NCBI GenBank assembly: GCA_002162095.1
Contig: CP021424.1
Span: 1,550,001 to 1,614,000, forward strand
Length of the DNA stretch: 64,000 nucleotides
Direction: 5' to 3'
Origin: Armatimonadetes bacterium Uphvl-Ar2
GTDB lineage: Bacteria > Armatimonadota > Fimbriimonadia > Fimbriimonadales > Fimbriimonadaceae
Below, one piece after another: positions 8,667 through 17,239 of the stretch. The position numbers and the translations under genes were made by a program. Under the pieces are notes generated by a model, which did no database searches, had not been told where the DNA came from, and was given only the letters and a program-made list of their open reading frames with translations. Each line of letters starts with the position of its first letter. Positions within the stretch are counted from its first letter, which is position 1.

Positions 8667-9604
8667 CGGTCTCTTCGGCTCCAAAACACCGGCCCCGAGG
8701 GGATGCGCGGCAAGACCTGCGCCATGGCGGGCGCGGATCGGTCGCAAGACTGCAAAGTAAGCGCGGCGGGCCCGGCGTCGTGATCCGGCAGGCGCTCCCA
8801 GCCCGTACCACCCAGCCATTCGCCAAGGGTGGCCCAGAAAGAAGCCTCGCGCGGGCGGGACGCCCACGTGGTGCCATCCGCTTCCGTGACCTTGAGGGTC
8901 GGATCGTTGGGGGCCATGCTTTCGAGTTCTGGACCGCTGAAAATCGTGCCGTGTTCCGCGCACCGGGTCTGCAGGTCCGGTTGGGGATAGCGCTTAAGGC
9001 GGAGGGGCACCGGTTGCGCATGGGCCTCGGCGACAATGGCCACGAGGGCGTGGGTGGCCTTGGGGTTCTCCGCCGTAAAGCTCCGCACCGCACCCAATCG
9101 GTCCGGGCTGTCTACCACGCGCAGGTTGCGGACGGTTACGGGCTCATCCGTGAGTTCGCTCAGCACCGACTCTGCCAGGTTCGATAGGGCCGGGAGATCA
9201 CCCACCGCGACCAGCGGCTCCAAGTAGGTGTCGGTGGACTCCAGCAACCGGAGGCGGTCATCGCCCCGCGAGGGCAGCTCGGCCCCGCGCGGAACGAGTT
9301 CGCTCACCGCCACCAGGCCGTAGAGCACGGGGATGCCTTGCCACATCAGGCCGTAGAGGCGGGGTTCCTCGGCAATAGAGAGGGTGTCGTCGCGCCGCCA
9401 CATTTCGAGCTGCGCCGCCGCCCGGGCGTACTGCACAAACTGGCTGCGGTCGTCGGATTCACGGCGGGGGCGCACCAGATGGATCGCGCTCAGGGGGTTC
9501 TCGCGGTGGCTCTCCACCTCGGCGGGAGTCATCATCTCCACGGGGGGCACCCAGCCGGCAGGCGGAAGCCCACTCAGGCCCCGGAACGGCCTCACTTCCA
9601 CCAT
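8663..9604 (-). CDS. DUF1015-like protein
   Basis: A 313-aa cytosolic protein starting MVEVRPFRGLSGL, which matches the start of DUF1015 proteins (IxPFRGLRY). The next segment PAEVESHRENPLSAIHLVRP and the YARAAAQLEMWRRDDTL region also fit that family. It is shorter than usual (about 400 aa), and I do not see the DGHHRY motif typical of the family, so it may be a divergent or reduced member. The function of the family is unresolved. The start is chosen by the TATGAT box 6 bp upstream. It is the first gene of a DUF1015-MBL-TPR run. Confidence 0.65.
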   Translation of the reverse strand: MVEVRPFRGLSGLPPAGWVPPVEMMTPAEVESHRENPLSAIHLVRPRRESDDRSQFVQYARAAAQLEMWRRDDTLSIAEEPRLYGLMWQGIPVLYGLVAVSELVPRGAELPSRGDDRLRLLESTDTYLEPLVAVGDLPALSNLAESVLSELTDEPVTVRNLRVVDSPDRLGAVRSFTAENPKATHALVAIVAEAHAQPVPLRLKRYPQPDLQTRCAEHGTIFSGPELESMAPNDPTLKVTEADGTTWASRPREASFWATLGEWLGGTGWERLPDHDAGPAALTLQSCDRSAPAMAQVLPRIPSGPVFWSRRDR

Positions 9605-9610
9605 GCGGGA

Positions 9611-9616
9611 ATCATA
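9611..9616 (-). promoter_or_regulatory. -10 box TATGAT for the DUF1015 gene
   Basis: TATGAT on the minus strand ends 6 bp before the start codon at 9604, with no Shine-Dalgarno sequence: a leaderless-type arrangement. Confidence 0.45.
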
Positions 9617-9707
9617 CCGATGCCGTTGCCGATGCAACGGGCCCCCTTTGGGGCACCCCGGTGCCAACGTCCCTGCCGGGATGCACGTAGGCTGAGGGAA
9701 GCATGAG

Positions 9708-9713
9708 TACACT
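9708..9713 (+). promoter_or_regulatory. -10 box TACACT that decides the ispA start
   Basis: TACACT ends 7 bp before the ATG at 9721. It lies inside the longer reading frame that could start at 9703, which argues for the downstream ATG. Confidence 0.4.
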
Positions 9714-9720
9714 GGCTGTG

Positions 9721-10593
9721 ATGAGTCTTCCTCGGCACTTTGCCGATTGGCAGAGCCGCGTGGACGCCCGGATGTCCGTCCTCCTCCCGAGTGAGGACTT
9801 GCCCGCGCCCGCCCTCAGCCAGTCAATGGCCTACAGTGCCTTGGCTCCCGGTAAGCGGGTGCGCCCGCTCCTATGCATGGCCAGTGCCCTCGCCGTCGGG
9901 GGCGACCCGGAAGCGGCGCTGGACGGCGCTTGCTCCCTAGAGTTCCTGCACGTCTTCTCGCTCATCCACGACGACCTGCCGGCGATTGACAACGACGATT
10001 TGCGTCGGGGCCGCCCCACCAACCACAAGGTCTACGGCGAAGGCATGGCGATCTTGGCCGGGGACGCTCTCTTCGCCCTTGCGCTCAAGGTGGCTCTCAC
10101 CAGCCACGCCGAGCCCGCCATCGCCCACCGTGTCGGGCTGTGCTTGGCCGAGTGCGCCGAGGTGCTGGTGCGCGGAGAAGTGCTAGACGTACTGAGTGAA
10201 GGGGAGAACCCGGACCTCGCCCTCGTCCAAGAGATTCACGCCATGAAGACGGGAGCCCTGCTGGGGTGCGCCTGCGAAATGGGCGGTCGCCTGGGCGGCG
10301 CTAACGAGGCCCAAGCCGCTTCCCTCCGCGCTTACGGCCAGCACCTCGGCCTCGCGTTCCAGATCGCTGACGACGTCCTCAACGAAACCGGCAACGAGGA
10401 ACAACTGGGCAAGGCCAGTGGCAGTGACCGTGCCCGAGGCAAGCAAACTTACGTCGCCGTGATGGGCGTGGACGGAGCCCGCGCGGCCGCCGAACGGGAA
10501 ATCAGTGCCGCCCTCGCCGCATTGGATGACATGCCCGGCGAGACCGACACGCTGCGCACCTTCGCGCGCTACGTCATCGATCGGCAGCACTAG
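9721..10593 (+). CDS. ispA: Polyprenyl (farnesyl/geranylgeranyl) diphosphate synthase
   Basis: A 290-aa trans-prenyltransferase that condenses IPP with allylic diphosphates to make C15-C20 chains for quinones and cell-wall lipids. The first aspartate motif is DDLPAIDNDDLRRGRP (bacterial FPPS type, DDxxxxD), followed by NHKVYGEG and then FQIADDVLNETG. In the second motif the usual last Asp of DDxxD is Asn (DDVLN), a mild deviation. GKASGSD and GKQTY near the end are family-typical. The product chain length cannot be set from sequence alone. An ATG at 9703 is in frame, but the promoter box lies between the two ATGs. Confidence 0.9.
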   Translation: MSLPRHFADWQSRVDARMSVLLPSEDLPAPALSQSMAYSALAPGKRVRPLLCMASALAVGGDPEAALDGACSLEFLHVFSLIHDDLPAIDNDDLRRGRPTNHKVYGEGMAILAGDALFALALKVALTSHAEPAIAHRVGLCLAECAEVLVRGEVLDVLSEGENPDLALVQEIHAMKTGALLGCACEMGGRLGGANEAQAASLRAYGQHLGLAFQIADDVLNETGNEEQLGKASGSDRARGKQTYVAVMGVDGARAAAEREISAALAALDDMPGETDTLRTFARYVIDRQH

Positions 10594-10624
10594 ACCGACC
10601 GGGGGCAAGCCGAACCCCGCGCGG

Positions 10625-10630
10625 TATCCT
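10625..10630 (+). promoter_or_regulatory. -10 box TATCCT
   Basis: TATCCT ends 10 bp before the ATG at 10641 and only 1 bp before an in-frame GTG, so the ATG is the likely start of the downstream small gene. Confidence 0.35.
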
Positions 10631-10640
10631 AGTGGGCGAC

Positions 10641-10967
10641 ATGGCGTTCCAAGAAGGCGATCGCGTACGCATCCAGACCCCTGACCTCGGGGCCGGAGCG
10701 GAGCTCAGCGGGGTCTACCCCCACATGCAAGGGCTGACGGGCAAGATCGCGAACATCTATAACAACGATGAGATCGCCGTCGAGATCGACCTGGATCAGC
10801 TGAAGGGCGTGGCGCAAGACGTGCATGCCATTTCCACCCAGCGCATGCGCGACAAGCTCGACAAGAACCTGCCGCAAGAAGACCGCAAGCTGCTGACGAA
10901 GGAAGAAATCCAGTTCACGCCGCACTACGTGCTACTTGTGCGCGCCAAAGACCTGCAAAAGGTATAA
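10641..10967 (+). CDS. Small hypothetical protein with KOW/SH3-like start
   Basis: A 108-aa soluble protein, not recognised with certainty. The first 60 residues (MAFQEGDRVRIQTPD, GLTGKIANIYNNDEIAVEID) have the spacing of a small SH3/KOW-type beta barrel: a G-D-x-V-x-I strand, then G-x-x-G-x-I. The second half is charged and helical (RMRDKLDKNLPQEDRKLLTKEE), ending with a beta strand (HYVLLVRAKDL). It stands alone between ispA and a membrane protein gene and has its own -10 box. Function unknown. Confidence 0.7.
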   Translation: MAFQEGDRVRIQTPDLGAGAELSGVYPHMQGLTGKIANIYNNDEIAVEIDLDQLKGVAQDVHAISTQRMRDKLDKNLPQEDRKLLTKEEIQFTPHYVLLVRAKDLQKV

Positions 10968-10996
10968 GTTCTTCACCCTAAGCTGGGGGAGGCGCA

Positions 10997-11839
10997 ATGG
11001 AAATCTATCTGGCGCAGGCGGTCCGCGAGCTGATGGTCAGCCAAGCGATGGCCATCATGATCTCCATCCCGTTCGTGGGGATTTGCGGCGTCGTCCTGCT
11101 CCACTGGTGGATTGATGGCGAGATCCACTGGTCGGTGGCCATCGGGGGTTTCCTCTTTTGCCTGGCCATGTTCGCGGTGGCGCTTTTCTGGCCCGACCCG
11201 ACGGTGCTCGCCCCCACCCTGCTCTCCATGATCATCACGGTGGTCTTCTTCCCTTATGCCCGGGAGAAGGTCGCCGAATCGGAAATCCGCCACATTTCCA
11301 CCCGCCAACTCGACCAGGCGCACCAAGCGGTGGTGGAGCGCCCCGACAACATGACGGCCTGGTTCGCCATCACCAGCCTGCTCTACGAGCACGGCCTGAA
11401 GGGGCCGGCCATTGCCGTGCGAGAACGCCTGCTCAACGGCCTGAGCAACGACATGGACCCGATCAAGAACCAGTCCGTGCGCGGGATGTATGCCGCCGAA
11501 GAGCGGATGCTGAAGGTGTGGCGTCGAAACCTGAAGGGCAAGAAAGACCCCTTCGCGCCGCTCAAGTGCCGATCGTGCGGGCACATCAACCCTTGTAACG
11601 AGATTGCCTGCATGAAGTGCAAGGCGCCGTACCTGCTGGAGTACGCCCGCCGCGCCCGCGCCAAGGAGCGGATGACGACCCGGCTCATCATCGGGTGGGC
11701 GACGCTCGTGGGCTTTCTCGTGGCAACGATGGCGGTGATGGTGCAAAACGACCAACTGGGCTGGCCGATGCTCTTTGGGGGCATTCTTGTTTGCGGCGGG
11801 GTGCTGACCTGGGTGTTTCGAGCTCCGCGCATGGCCTGA
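10997..11839 (+). CDS. Membrane protein with cytosolic helical region and zinc ribbon
   Basis: A 280-aa protein of unknown function. Three hydrophobic segments lie in the first 85 residues, followed by a soluble helical part (ISTRQLDQAHQAVVERPDNM) that resembles a TPR-like hairpin. A rubredoxin-like zinc ribbon with two CxxC pairs follows (LKCRSCGHINPCNEIACMKC), and two more membrane segments sit near the C-terminus (LIIGWATLVGFLVATMAVMV and the next). A GGAGG-type Shine-Dalgarno precedes the ATG. Membrane-anchored zinc ribbons are often assembly or sensing modules, but nothing here fixes the role. Confidence 0.75.
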   Translation: MEIYLAQAVRELMVSQAMAIMISIPFVGICGVVLLHWWIDGEIHWSVAIGGFLFCLAMFAVALFWPDPTVLAPTLLSMIITVVFFPYAREKVAESEIRHISTRQLDQAHQAVVERPDNMTAWFAITSLLYEHGLKGPAIAVRERLLNGLSNDMDPIKNQSVRGMYAAEERMLKVWRRNLKGKKDPFAPLKCRSCGHINPCNEIACMKCKAPYLLEYARRARAKERMTTRLIIGWATLVGFLVATMAVMVQNDQLGWPMLFGGILVCGGVLTWVFRAPRMA

Positions 11840-11891
11840 ACGGGGCTCCTCCCCCGCTTCCACCGTCAACGTGCCAAAATGAAGCCAACTT

Positions 11892-12641
11892 ATGGCCGGC
11901 CATAGTAAATGGAAGAACATCCGCATCCGCAAGGGCAAGCAAGACGCGATTCGCGGCAAGCTCTTCACCAAGCTCTCCCGTGAAATCATCGTGGCGGCGA
12001 AGATGGGCGGCGCGGACCCCGAGACGAACGTGCGACTTCGCCTCGCCATCGCTAAGGCCAAAGAAAGTTCTGTGCCCCGCGACAACATCGAACGCGCACT
12101 GGCCAAGGGCGCGGGCAACGTCGAGGGTGAAAATTACGAAGAGCTGTGCTACGAGGGCGTCGGCCCGGCGGGCGTGGCCTTCATGGTCGAGGTCTACAGC
12201 GAGAACAAGAACCGCACCGTCTCCGAACTCCGCCACGCCTTTAACAAGCACGGCGGCGGCCTGACGGAAAACGGCTCGGTGGCCTGGCAGTTCAAGTCGT
12301 GCGGCATGATCGTGATTGACAAGTCCGCGGGCGATGAAGACACCGTCACGATGGCGGCTCTTGAAGCTGGCGCCTCGGACGTGCTGGCCGACGACGAGGA
12401 CACCTACACCATTTACACGGCGGTAGAAGACCTCCACCAAACGAACAACGCTCTAAATGAAGCCGGGTTCGCCACCAAGGATGTGGGCCTCACCCGCATC
12501 CCCACCAACATGGCCAGCCCCGGCGACGATGACTGGGCCAAGATCATCCGCCTCTACGATGCGCTTGAGGACCTCGACGACACGAAGGAAGTGTTCATGA
12601 ACGTCGAGATTCCGGAAAGCGCCTACGACTCGGTCGACTAA
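11892..12641 (+). CDS. yebC: YebC/PmpR/TACO1 family protein
   Basis: A 249-aa member of the universal YebC family. It opens MAGHSKWKNIRIRKGKQD, continues with KLFTKLSREIIVAAKMGGADPETN and RLRLAIAKAKESSVPRDNIERA, and ends with the acidic domains of the family. YebC proteins are known as DNA-binding regulators (PmpR) and, in the TACO1 branch, as translation factors that help at proline runs. In other bacteria the gene often sits next to ruvC; here ruvC is 50 kb away. The rhomboid gene follows after 11 bp. Confidence 0.95.
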   Translation: MAGHSKWKNIRIRKGKQDAIRGKLFTKLSREIIVAAKMGGADPETNVRLRLAIAKAKESSVPRDNIERALAKGAGNVEGENYEELCYEGVGPAGVAFMVEVYSENKNRTVSELRHAFNKHGGGLTENGSVAWQFKSCGMIVIDKSAGDEDTVTMAALEAGASDVLADDEDTYTIYTAVEDLHQTNNALNEAGFATKDVGLTRIPTNMASPGDDDWAKIIRLYDALEDLDDTKEVFMNVEIPESAYDSVD

Positions 12642-12652
12642 TCGGAGCCCCC

Positions 12653-13762
12653 ATGTCGAATCGCGCCCCGGTGCCCGTTGTCACATTGAGCCTGATTGGC
12701 CTCAATTTGGCGGCGGCCGTGGCGACGACGCTCGATCCGACCCTGGCGGACCGGTACGGGTTCTGGGCGGTGCGTCCGGATGGTTTCCGGGCCTTCACTT
12801 CGCTCTTTCTCCACGCCAACTTGCTGCACCTGGCGGGCAACCTCGTCTTCCTTGCGGCAGTCGGTCCGCTGGTGGAGTTTCATGCCCGGGCGTGGCGGCT
12901 CGGCACGGTTTACATTGCGAGTGGCCTGGCCGGCGTGGGAGCGCACTACCTGGTGGCGCGCTCATTAGAGTTTTCGCCGCCGCTCGTTGGGGCCAGCGGT
13001 GCCATTGCCGGGGTGGTGGCCTACGCCACGCTGCTGTACATGGGCATGAAGGTGCCCGTCGCGCCCAAGCTGGGCCTCAAGGTTTCCGTGCTGACCCTGG
13101 TGTGGGTGGCGTTGCAAGGCGTCGGGGCCCTGATGGCCAACAATGCCGAGGCCGGGAGCACCGCCTACTGGTCGCACCTCGCGGGGTTCTTTGTGGGTTT
13201 GGTGTTGGCGTTCCTGTTCCGTGCGCCCAAGCAAGCGAGCTTGCGGATCGGGCACGAGGCACTCGACCGCATGAATCAGCGCAGCCCGGCGGCCGTGCTG
13301 GCGACGGCCGAAGCGATTTTGGCGAAGCACCCCTCCGACCCCCGCGCGCTGCGTGACCGCGCGATTGCCTACGGCGACCTGCACGAGCCGGACAAGGAGG
13401 CCGCCGCCATCCGGGAGTGGGTGGAGCGCACTCAGGGGGAACCGCAGCGGGAATCCCTGGCCTACATCCGCGATCACCGGCTCTGGCAAGCTCTGGAGCC
13501 TCTCGACCGCGCGCGCTTGGCCCACGCCTACCAAGAGGATTCATTAGGTGAGGCCTTGCTAGAAAGTCTCGTCAAAGGCCCGGACAACCCGCAACGCGCC
13601 GACGCCCTGCTGAGCCTGGCCGAGTGCCTGAGCGACCGCGACCCGGTGCGCAGCCAAGCTCTGCTGACGGAGTTGGCCGAAAAGTACAGTGGCCACGGCG
13701 CGTTTCAGCTGGCGCAACAGAGAGGGCACTGGCCGCTGCCCAAATCTGGGGCCAAATCGTGA
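12653..13762 (+). CDS. Rhomboid-family intramembrane serine protease with C-terminal helical extension
   Basis: A 369-aa membrane protease. The rhomboid core occupies about residues 1-190 with six hydrophobic segments. HANLLHLAGNLVF gives the oxyanion Asn63, GASGAIAG holds the nucleophile Ser115 and YWSHLAGFFVG the catalytic His175. The remaining 180 residues are soluble, helical and TPR-like (SPAAVLATAEAILAKHPSDP, RALRDRAIAYGDLHEPDKEA), a cytosolic tail that may recruit substrates. The start ATG is preceded by GGAG. Its stop overlaps the GTG start of the next gene (GTGA). Confidence 0.9.
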   Translation: MSNRAPVPVVTLSLIGLNLAAAVATTLDPTLADRYGFWAVRPDGFRAFTSLFLHANLLHLAGNLVFLAAVGPLVEFHARAWRLGTVYIASGLAGVGAHYLVARSLEFSPPLVGASGAIAGVVAYATLLYMGMKVPVAPKLGLKVSVLTLVWVALQGVGALMANNAEAGSTAYWSHLAGFFVGLVLAFLFRAPKQASLRIGHEALDRMNQRSPAAVLATAEAILAKHPSDPRALRDRAIAYGDLHEPDKEAAAIREWVERTQGEPQRESLAYIRDHRLWQALEPLDRARLAHAYQEDSLGEALLESLVKGPDNPQRADALLSLAECLSDRDPVRSQALLTELAEKYSGHGAFQLAQQRGHWPLPKSGAKS

Positions 13763-14424
13763 GCCAATCCCGACTCAAGAGCTGGTGGCGCGGCGTGCGC
13801 CCCCGGGTGCTGGCGTTCCCGATCTACTGCATCGTGCGCTTGTTGCTGGCTACTGTCCGCATCGAGGTTGTAGGTCGCGAGAAGTACACCGGCGGTCCCT
13901 ATCTGCTGGCCGGGTGGCACGGCCGCACCATGCTGGCGACCAAGGTGTTTCGCGGCGACGGCATCTGGACGATCATCAGCCTCAGCAACGATGGCAACAT
14001 GCAGACGCGCATCTTTCAGCGCTTTGGGTTCCGCGTGATTCGGGGCAGCACGGGGCGGGGCGGTGCCCGCGCCCTCGCCGAGAGCATCAAGGTGTTGCGT
14101 CAAGGCGGGTGGATGGCCTTCACGCCCGATGGCCCGCGCGGCCCCAGCCAAGTCGTGCAACCGGGCATCGTGCGGATGTCGCAAAAGGCGCAAGCCCCGA
14201 TGGTGCCCATGGGCGTGAGCGCCAACCGTCGCTGGCTCATCAACTCCTGGGATCGCTACATGGTGCCGAAACCCTTTAGCCGTGCGGTGATGATCTTCGG
14301 CGATGCGGTGACCGTGCCTGCCGACGCCGACGAAGAGACCCTTGAAGCCGCCCGCCTTCAACTCGAAGCCGAAATCAAGCGCGTGGAAGCCGAAGCCGAA
14401 GCCCGCATGGGCCACGCCCACTAG
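13759..14424 (+). CDS. DUF374 lysophospholipid acyltransferase family protein
   Basis: A 221-aa membrane-associated acyltransferase of the DUF374 group. Visible features are an N-terminal hydrophobic helix (VLAFPIYCIVRLLLATVRIE), the acceptor region LLAGWHGRTMLATKVF (the H-x4-D motif is replaced by a WHGR type typical of DUF374), SLSNDGNMQTRIFQRFGF, RGSTGRGGARAL, and FTPDGPRGPSQVV, the phosphate-binding block. It probably transfers an acyl chain to a lipid precursor at the inner membrane. The frame is open 45 codons further up inside the rhomboid gene, but the GTG at 13759 in the GTGA overlap fits the family start. Confidence 0.88.
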   Translation: MSQSRLKSWWRGVRPRVLAFPIYCIVRLLLATVRIEVVGREKYTGGPYLLAGWHGRTMLATKVFRGDGIWTIISLSNDGNMQTRIFQRFGFRVIRGSTGRGGARALAESIKVLRQGGWMAFTPDGPRGPSQVVQPGIVRMSQKAQAPMVPMGVSANRRWLINSWDRYMVPKPFSRAVMIFGDAVTVPADADEETLEAARLQLEAEIKRVEAEAEARMGHAH

Positions 14425-14450
14425 TCGGCCCATCCGGAGAGGGAAGGCGT

Positions 14451-14456
14451 CATAAT
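14451..14456 (+). promoter_or_regulatory. -10 box CATAAT for the pyr operon
   Basis: CATAAT ends 7 bp before the pyrR ATG. It leaves no room for a leader RNA, hence none for a PyrR-bound attenuator upstream of pyrR. Confidence 0.45.
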
Positions 14457-14463
14457 TCGGGGC

Positions 14464-14997
14464 ATGAGTGTCGTCCTGATGGATGCGGCGGCCATGCGCC
14501 GAACCTTGGGGCGCATGGCGCACGAGATACTGGAAGCCAACGAGGGCGGCCAAGACCTAGTCGTGGTCGGGATTCTGAACGGGGGCGTCCCCATTGCCCG
14601 GCGCCTGGCCTTCCTGATGACCCAAGTCGAAGGCTTCACCATCCCTTGCGGCAGCGTGGATATTGCGGGCTACCGCGACGACCGCCCCGCCAACGGTGAC
14701 GACCGCACCGACATCCCGTTCAGCCTCAAGGACAAGACGCTGATTTTGGTGGACGAAGTGGTGTTCTCCGGACGCACGGTGCGGGCCGCCATGGACGCCA
14801 TCCTGCACCACGGCCGGCCGAAGTGCATCCAACTCGCCACCCTCATTGATCGCGGGCACCGCGAGCTTCCCATCCAGCCGGATTACTGCGGCGTGACCTT
14901 CCACACCGAAGCCTCGGACCACATCCGGGTCACCACCAAGGAGCAAGGCGACGCCGACGACTGCGTGGTGCTGATCGAGGCTGAGGAGCGCGAATGA
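14464..14997 (+). CDS. pyrR: PyrR: pyr regulator / uracil phosphoribosyltransferase
   Basis: A 177-aa type I phosphoribosyltransferase. The PRPP loop LILVDEVVFSGRTVRAAMDA near residues 94-113 is diagnostic (PyrR consensus ILVDDVLYTGRT); VVVGILNGGVPIARRLA is the second PRPP contact region and PIQPDYCG lies near the end. PyrR converts uracil plus PRPP to UMP and in many bacteria binds pyr mRNA. It heads the pyrR-pyrB-pyrC operon, overlapping pyrB by 4 bp. Confidence 0.95.
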   Translation: MSVVLMDAAAMRRTLGRMAHEILEANEGGQDLVVVGILNGGVPIARRLAFLMTQVEGFTIPCGSVDIAGYRDDRPANGDDRTDIPFSLKDKTLILVDEVVFSGRTVRAAMDAILHHGRPKCIQLATLIDRGHRELPIQPDYCGVTFHTEASDHIRVTTKEQGDADDCVVLIEAEERE

Positions 14998-15917
14998 ACC
15001 GCAACCTCCTGGCCATGCGCCACCTGGATGTGGACGACATCCAGTATTTGCTGGCCATGGCCCAGATGCACAAGGACAACGTAGAGGCGGGTGACTACCC
15101 CGCGCCCCCGAGTGTGCGCCGCAGCGTAGGCCTGCTGTTTTTTGAAAACTCCACCCGCACCCGGGTCTCGTTCGAGAAAGCCTGCCACTACTTGGGCTAC
15201 CAGCCGGTGAACTTCTCCGGCGACGGCAGCAGCATGAGCAAGGGCGAAACCCTGCGCGACACGATTTTCACGCTCAAGCACGAACGGCTGGATGCCCTGG
15301 TGATGCGGCACCGCTCGTCGGGCGCGGCCAACCTCGCGGCGGAATACTTTGGCGGGCCCACGGTGAATGCCGGCGATGGTCAGCACGAGCACCCCACCCA
15401 GGCCCTGAGCGATGCCCTCACCGTTCTCTCCCGCAAGGGGCAAATCGAAGGACTGAACGTGGCGATCGTGGGGGACATCCTCCACTCGCGGGTGGCCCGC
15501 AGCGACGCCTGGATATTCAGCAAGCTTGGCGCCCATGTGCGCTTTGTGGGGCCGAACACGCTCCTACCCAGCGTGATGAGCGGCCTGCCCGGCAGTGTGC
15601 ACTACGACCTGAAGGAGGGCCTGGACGGCGCGGACGTGGTGATCTGCCTGCGCCTACAACGCGAGCGAATGCGCGGTCCGCACCTCAGTTCTAGCCGGGA
15701 ATACACCAAGCTGTACCAAGTCAATCGCGCTGCCCTGCGGGTAGCGAACCCGGAGGCAATCGTGATGCACCCCGGTCCGATGAACCGAGGCGTGGAACTG
15801 GATGACGCCACCGCCGACGGCCCGCAATGCGCGGTGCTGGAGCAAGTCACCAACGGCATTTTTGTTCGCATGGCCGCCCTGCAGTGGGCGCTGGGCGACG
15901 ACCGAGGTGACGCATGA
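14994..15917 (+). CDS. pyrB: Aspartate carbamoyltransferase catalytic subunit
   Basis: A 307-aa enzyme joining carbamoyl phosphate and aspartate in UMP synthesis. The carbamoyl-phosphate loop FFENSTRTRVSFEKA is intact, as are MRHRSSGAANLAAEY, DGQHEHPTQALSDALTV (HPTQ motif) and the C-terminal MHPGPMNRGVE. No regulatory subunit gene (pyrI) is visible here, as in class B/C ATCases that work with PyrC. It overlaps pyrR and pyrC by 4 bp each. Confidence 0.97.
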   Translation: MNRNLLAMRHLDVDDIQYLLAMAQMHKDNVEAGDYPAPPSVRRSVGLLFFENSTRTRVSFEKACHYLGYQPVNFSGDGSSMSKGETLRDTIFTLKHERLDALVMRHRSSGAANLAAEYFGGPTVNAGDGQHEHPTQALSDALTVLSRKGQIEGLNVAIVGDILHSRVARSDAWIFSKLGAHVRFVGPNTLLPSVMSGLPGSVHYDLKEGLDGADVVICLRLQRERMRGPHLSSSREYTKLYQVNRAALRVANPEAIVMHPGPMNRGVELDDATADGPQCAVLEQVTNGIFVRMAALQWALGDDRGDA

Positions 15918-17239
15918 AAACCGTATTCAAGAATGGTCGCATCCTCGACCCGAGTCAGGATCTCGACGTCGTCGGGCACGTCGTCGTTGAGGACGCCCAG
16001 ATCGTGGCGTGCGGACCGGATGTAGACATCAGCGACGCCACCTCGGAGTACGACTGCACTGGCCTCTGGATCACTCCGGGCTTGGTAGACATGCACGTCC
16101 ACCTCCGCGAACCGGGCGAGGATTACCGCGAGACCATCAAGACGGGAACGCGAGCGGCCGCCGCCGGTGGTTTCACCACCATTTGCTGCCTGCCCAACAC
16201 TACCCCGCCGCTGGACACGCCGGCCCTGATTGACTTCATTCTCGATAAGAGCGCGGCCCCCGATGCAGGCGGTGTCTTTGTGGCGCCGGTGGGCGCGCTT
16301 ACCACGGTGAAGGACGGCCAAACCCGGATGGCGAACCTGGCCAGCCTCAAGAGCGCGGGCATTGTGGCCGCCAGCGATGAGGGCGTGCCGGTACAGGACG
16401 CGAACCTAATGCTCCACGCGATGGAGTACTGCCGCCAGATGGACCTGCCGATCATGGCGCACTGCGAGGACCTTTCCCTCAGCGCGAACGGGCAGATCAA
16501 CGACGGGGCCATTAGCGCCCTGCTTGGCCTTGCCGGGATGCCGCGCACCGCCGAAGAGGTGATGGTGATGCGCAACTGCCTGCTGAGCTTGCAGACGGGT
16601 TGCCGCGTGCACATTCTCCGGGTCAGCAGCTGGGGTTCGGTGGAGCTCATCCGCCAGGCCAAGTACCTGGGCGCTCCCGTGACCGCCGAAGTCTGCCCGC
16701 ACCACTTCTGCCTCACCGAAAACGACCTCGGCGAGTTCGATACGAACTTCAAGACCACGCCGCCCCTCCGCACGGAACTGGACGTGGACATGGTGTTGCA
16801 AGGGCTTTCTGATGGCACCATTGATGCCATCGCGAGCGACCACAGCCCCTATGCGGCTCACGAAGTCCGGGTGCCTTTTGACGAGGCCCCGTTTGGGTGC
16901 GTAGGTTTGGAATCGGCCTTGGGCGTCACACTCACCTTTGTCACTCACAAGGGTGTGCTGAGTCCTTACGAAACCGTCCGCCGACTCTCGACCGCGCCGT
17001 CGCAGATTCTGGGCCTAGATGCGGGCACACTGCGCCCCGAAACCACAGCCCTCGCCCAGGTGACGGTGATTGACCCCGAGGTGGACTGGACTTTCGACGT
17101 CAAAAAGACCTTCTCGCGTGGGAAGAACAGCCCCTTCGATGGAATGAAATTGAAGGGCAAAGCGGTTCTCACTTATTGTGGGACGGAAATCTACCGGGAT
17201 GCGCTCTGGGATTCGAGTCGGGATAACGCGGCCCTCTAA
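15914..17239 (+). CDS. pyrC: Dihydroorotase, class I
   Basis: A 441-aa zinc amidohydrolase that cyclises carbamoyl aspartate to dihydroorotate. PGLVDMHVHLREPGEDYRET holds the HxH zinc motif. GGFTTICCLPNTTPPLD, MAHCEDLSLSANGQIN and DAIASDHSPYAAHEV (metal-binding Asp) follow in the standard order for class I enzymes. Its 3' end overlaps the start of the lipoprotein gene by about 40 bp in another frame. Confidence 0.96.
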   Translation: MKTVFKNGRILDPSQDLDVVGHVVVEDAQIVACGPDVDISDATSEYDCTGLWITPGLVDMHVHLREPGEDYRETIKTGTRAAAAGGFTTICCLPNTTPPLDTPALIDFILDKSAAPDAGGVFVAPVGALTTVKDGQTRMANLASLKSAGIVAASDEGVPVQDANLMLHAMEYCRQMDLPIMAHCEDLSLSANGQINDGAISALLGLAGMPRTAEEVMVMRNCLLSLQTGCRVHILRVSSWGSVELIRQAKYLGAPVTAEVCPHHFCLTENDLGEFDTNFKTTPPLRTELDVDMVLQGLSDGTIDAIASDHSPYAAHEVRVPFDEAPFGCVGLESALGVTLTFVTHKGVLSPYETVRRLSTAPSQILGLDAGTLRPETTALAQVTVIDPEVDWTFDVKKTFSRGKNSPFDGMKLKGKAVLTYCGTEIYRDALWDSSRDNAAL

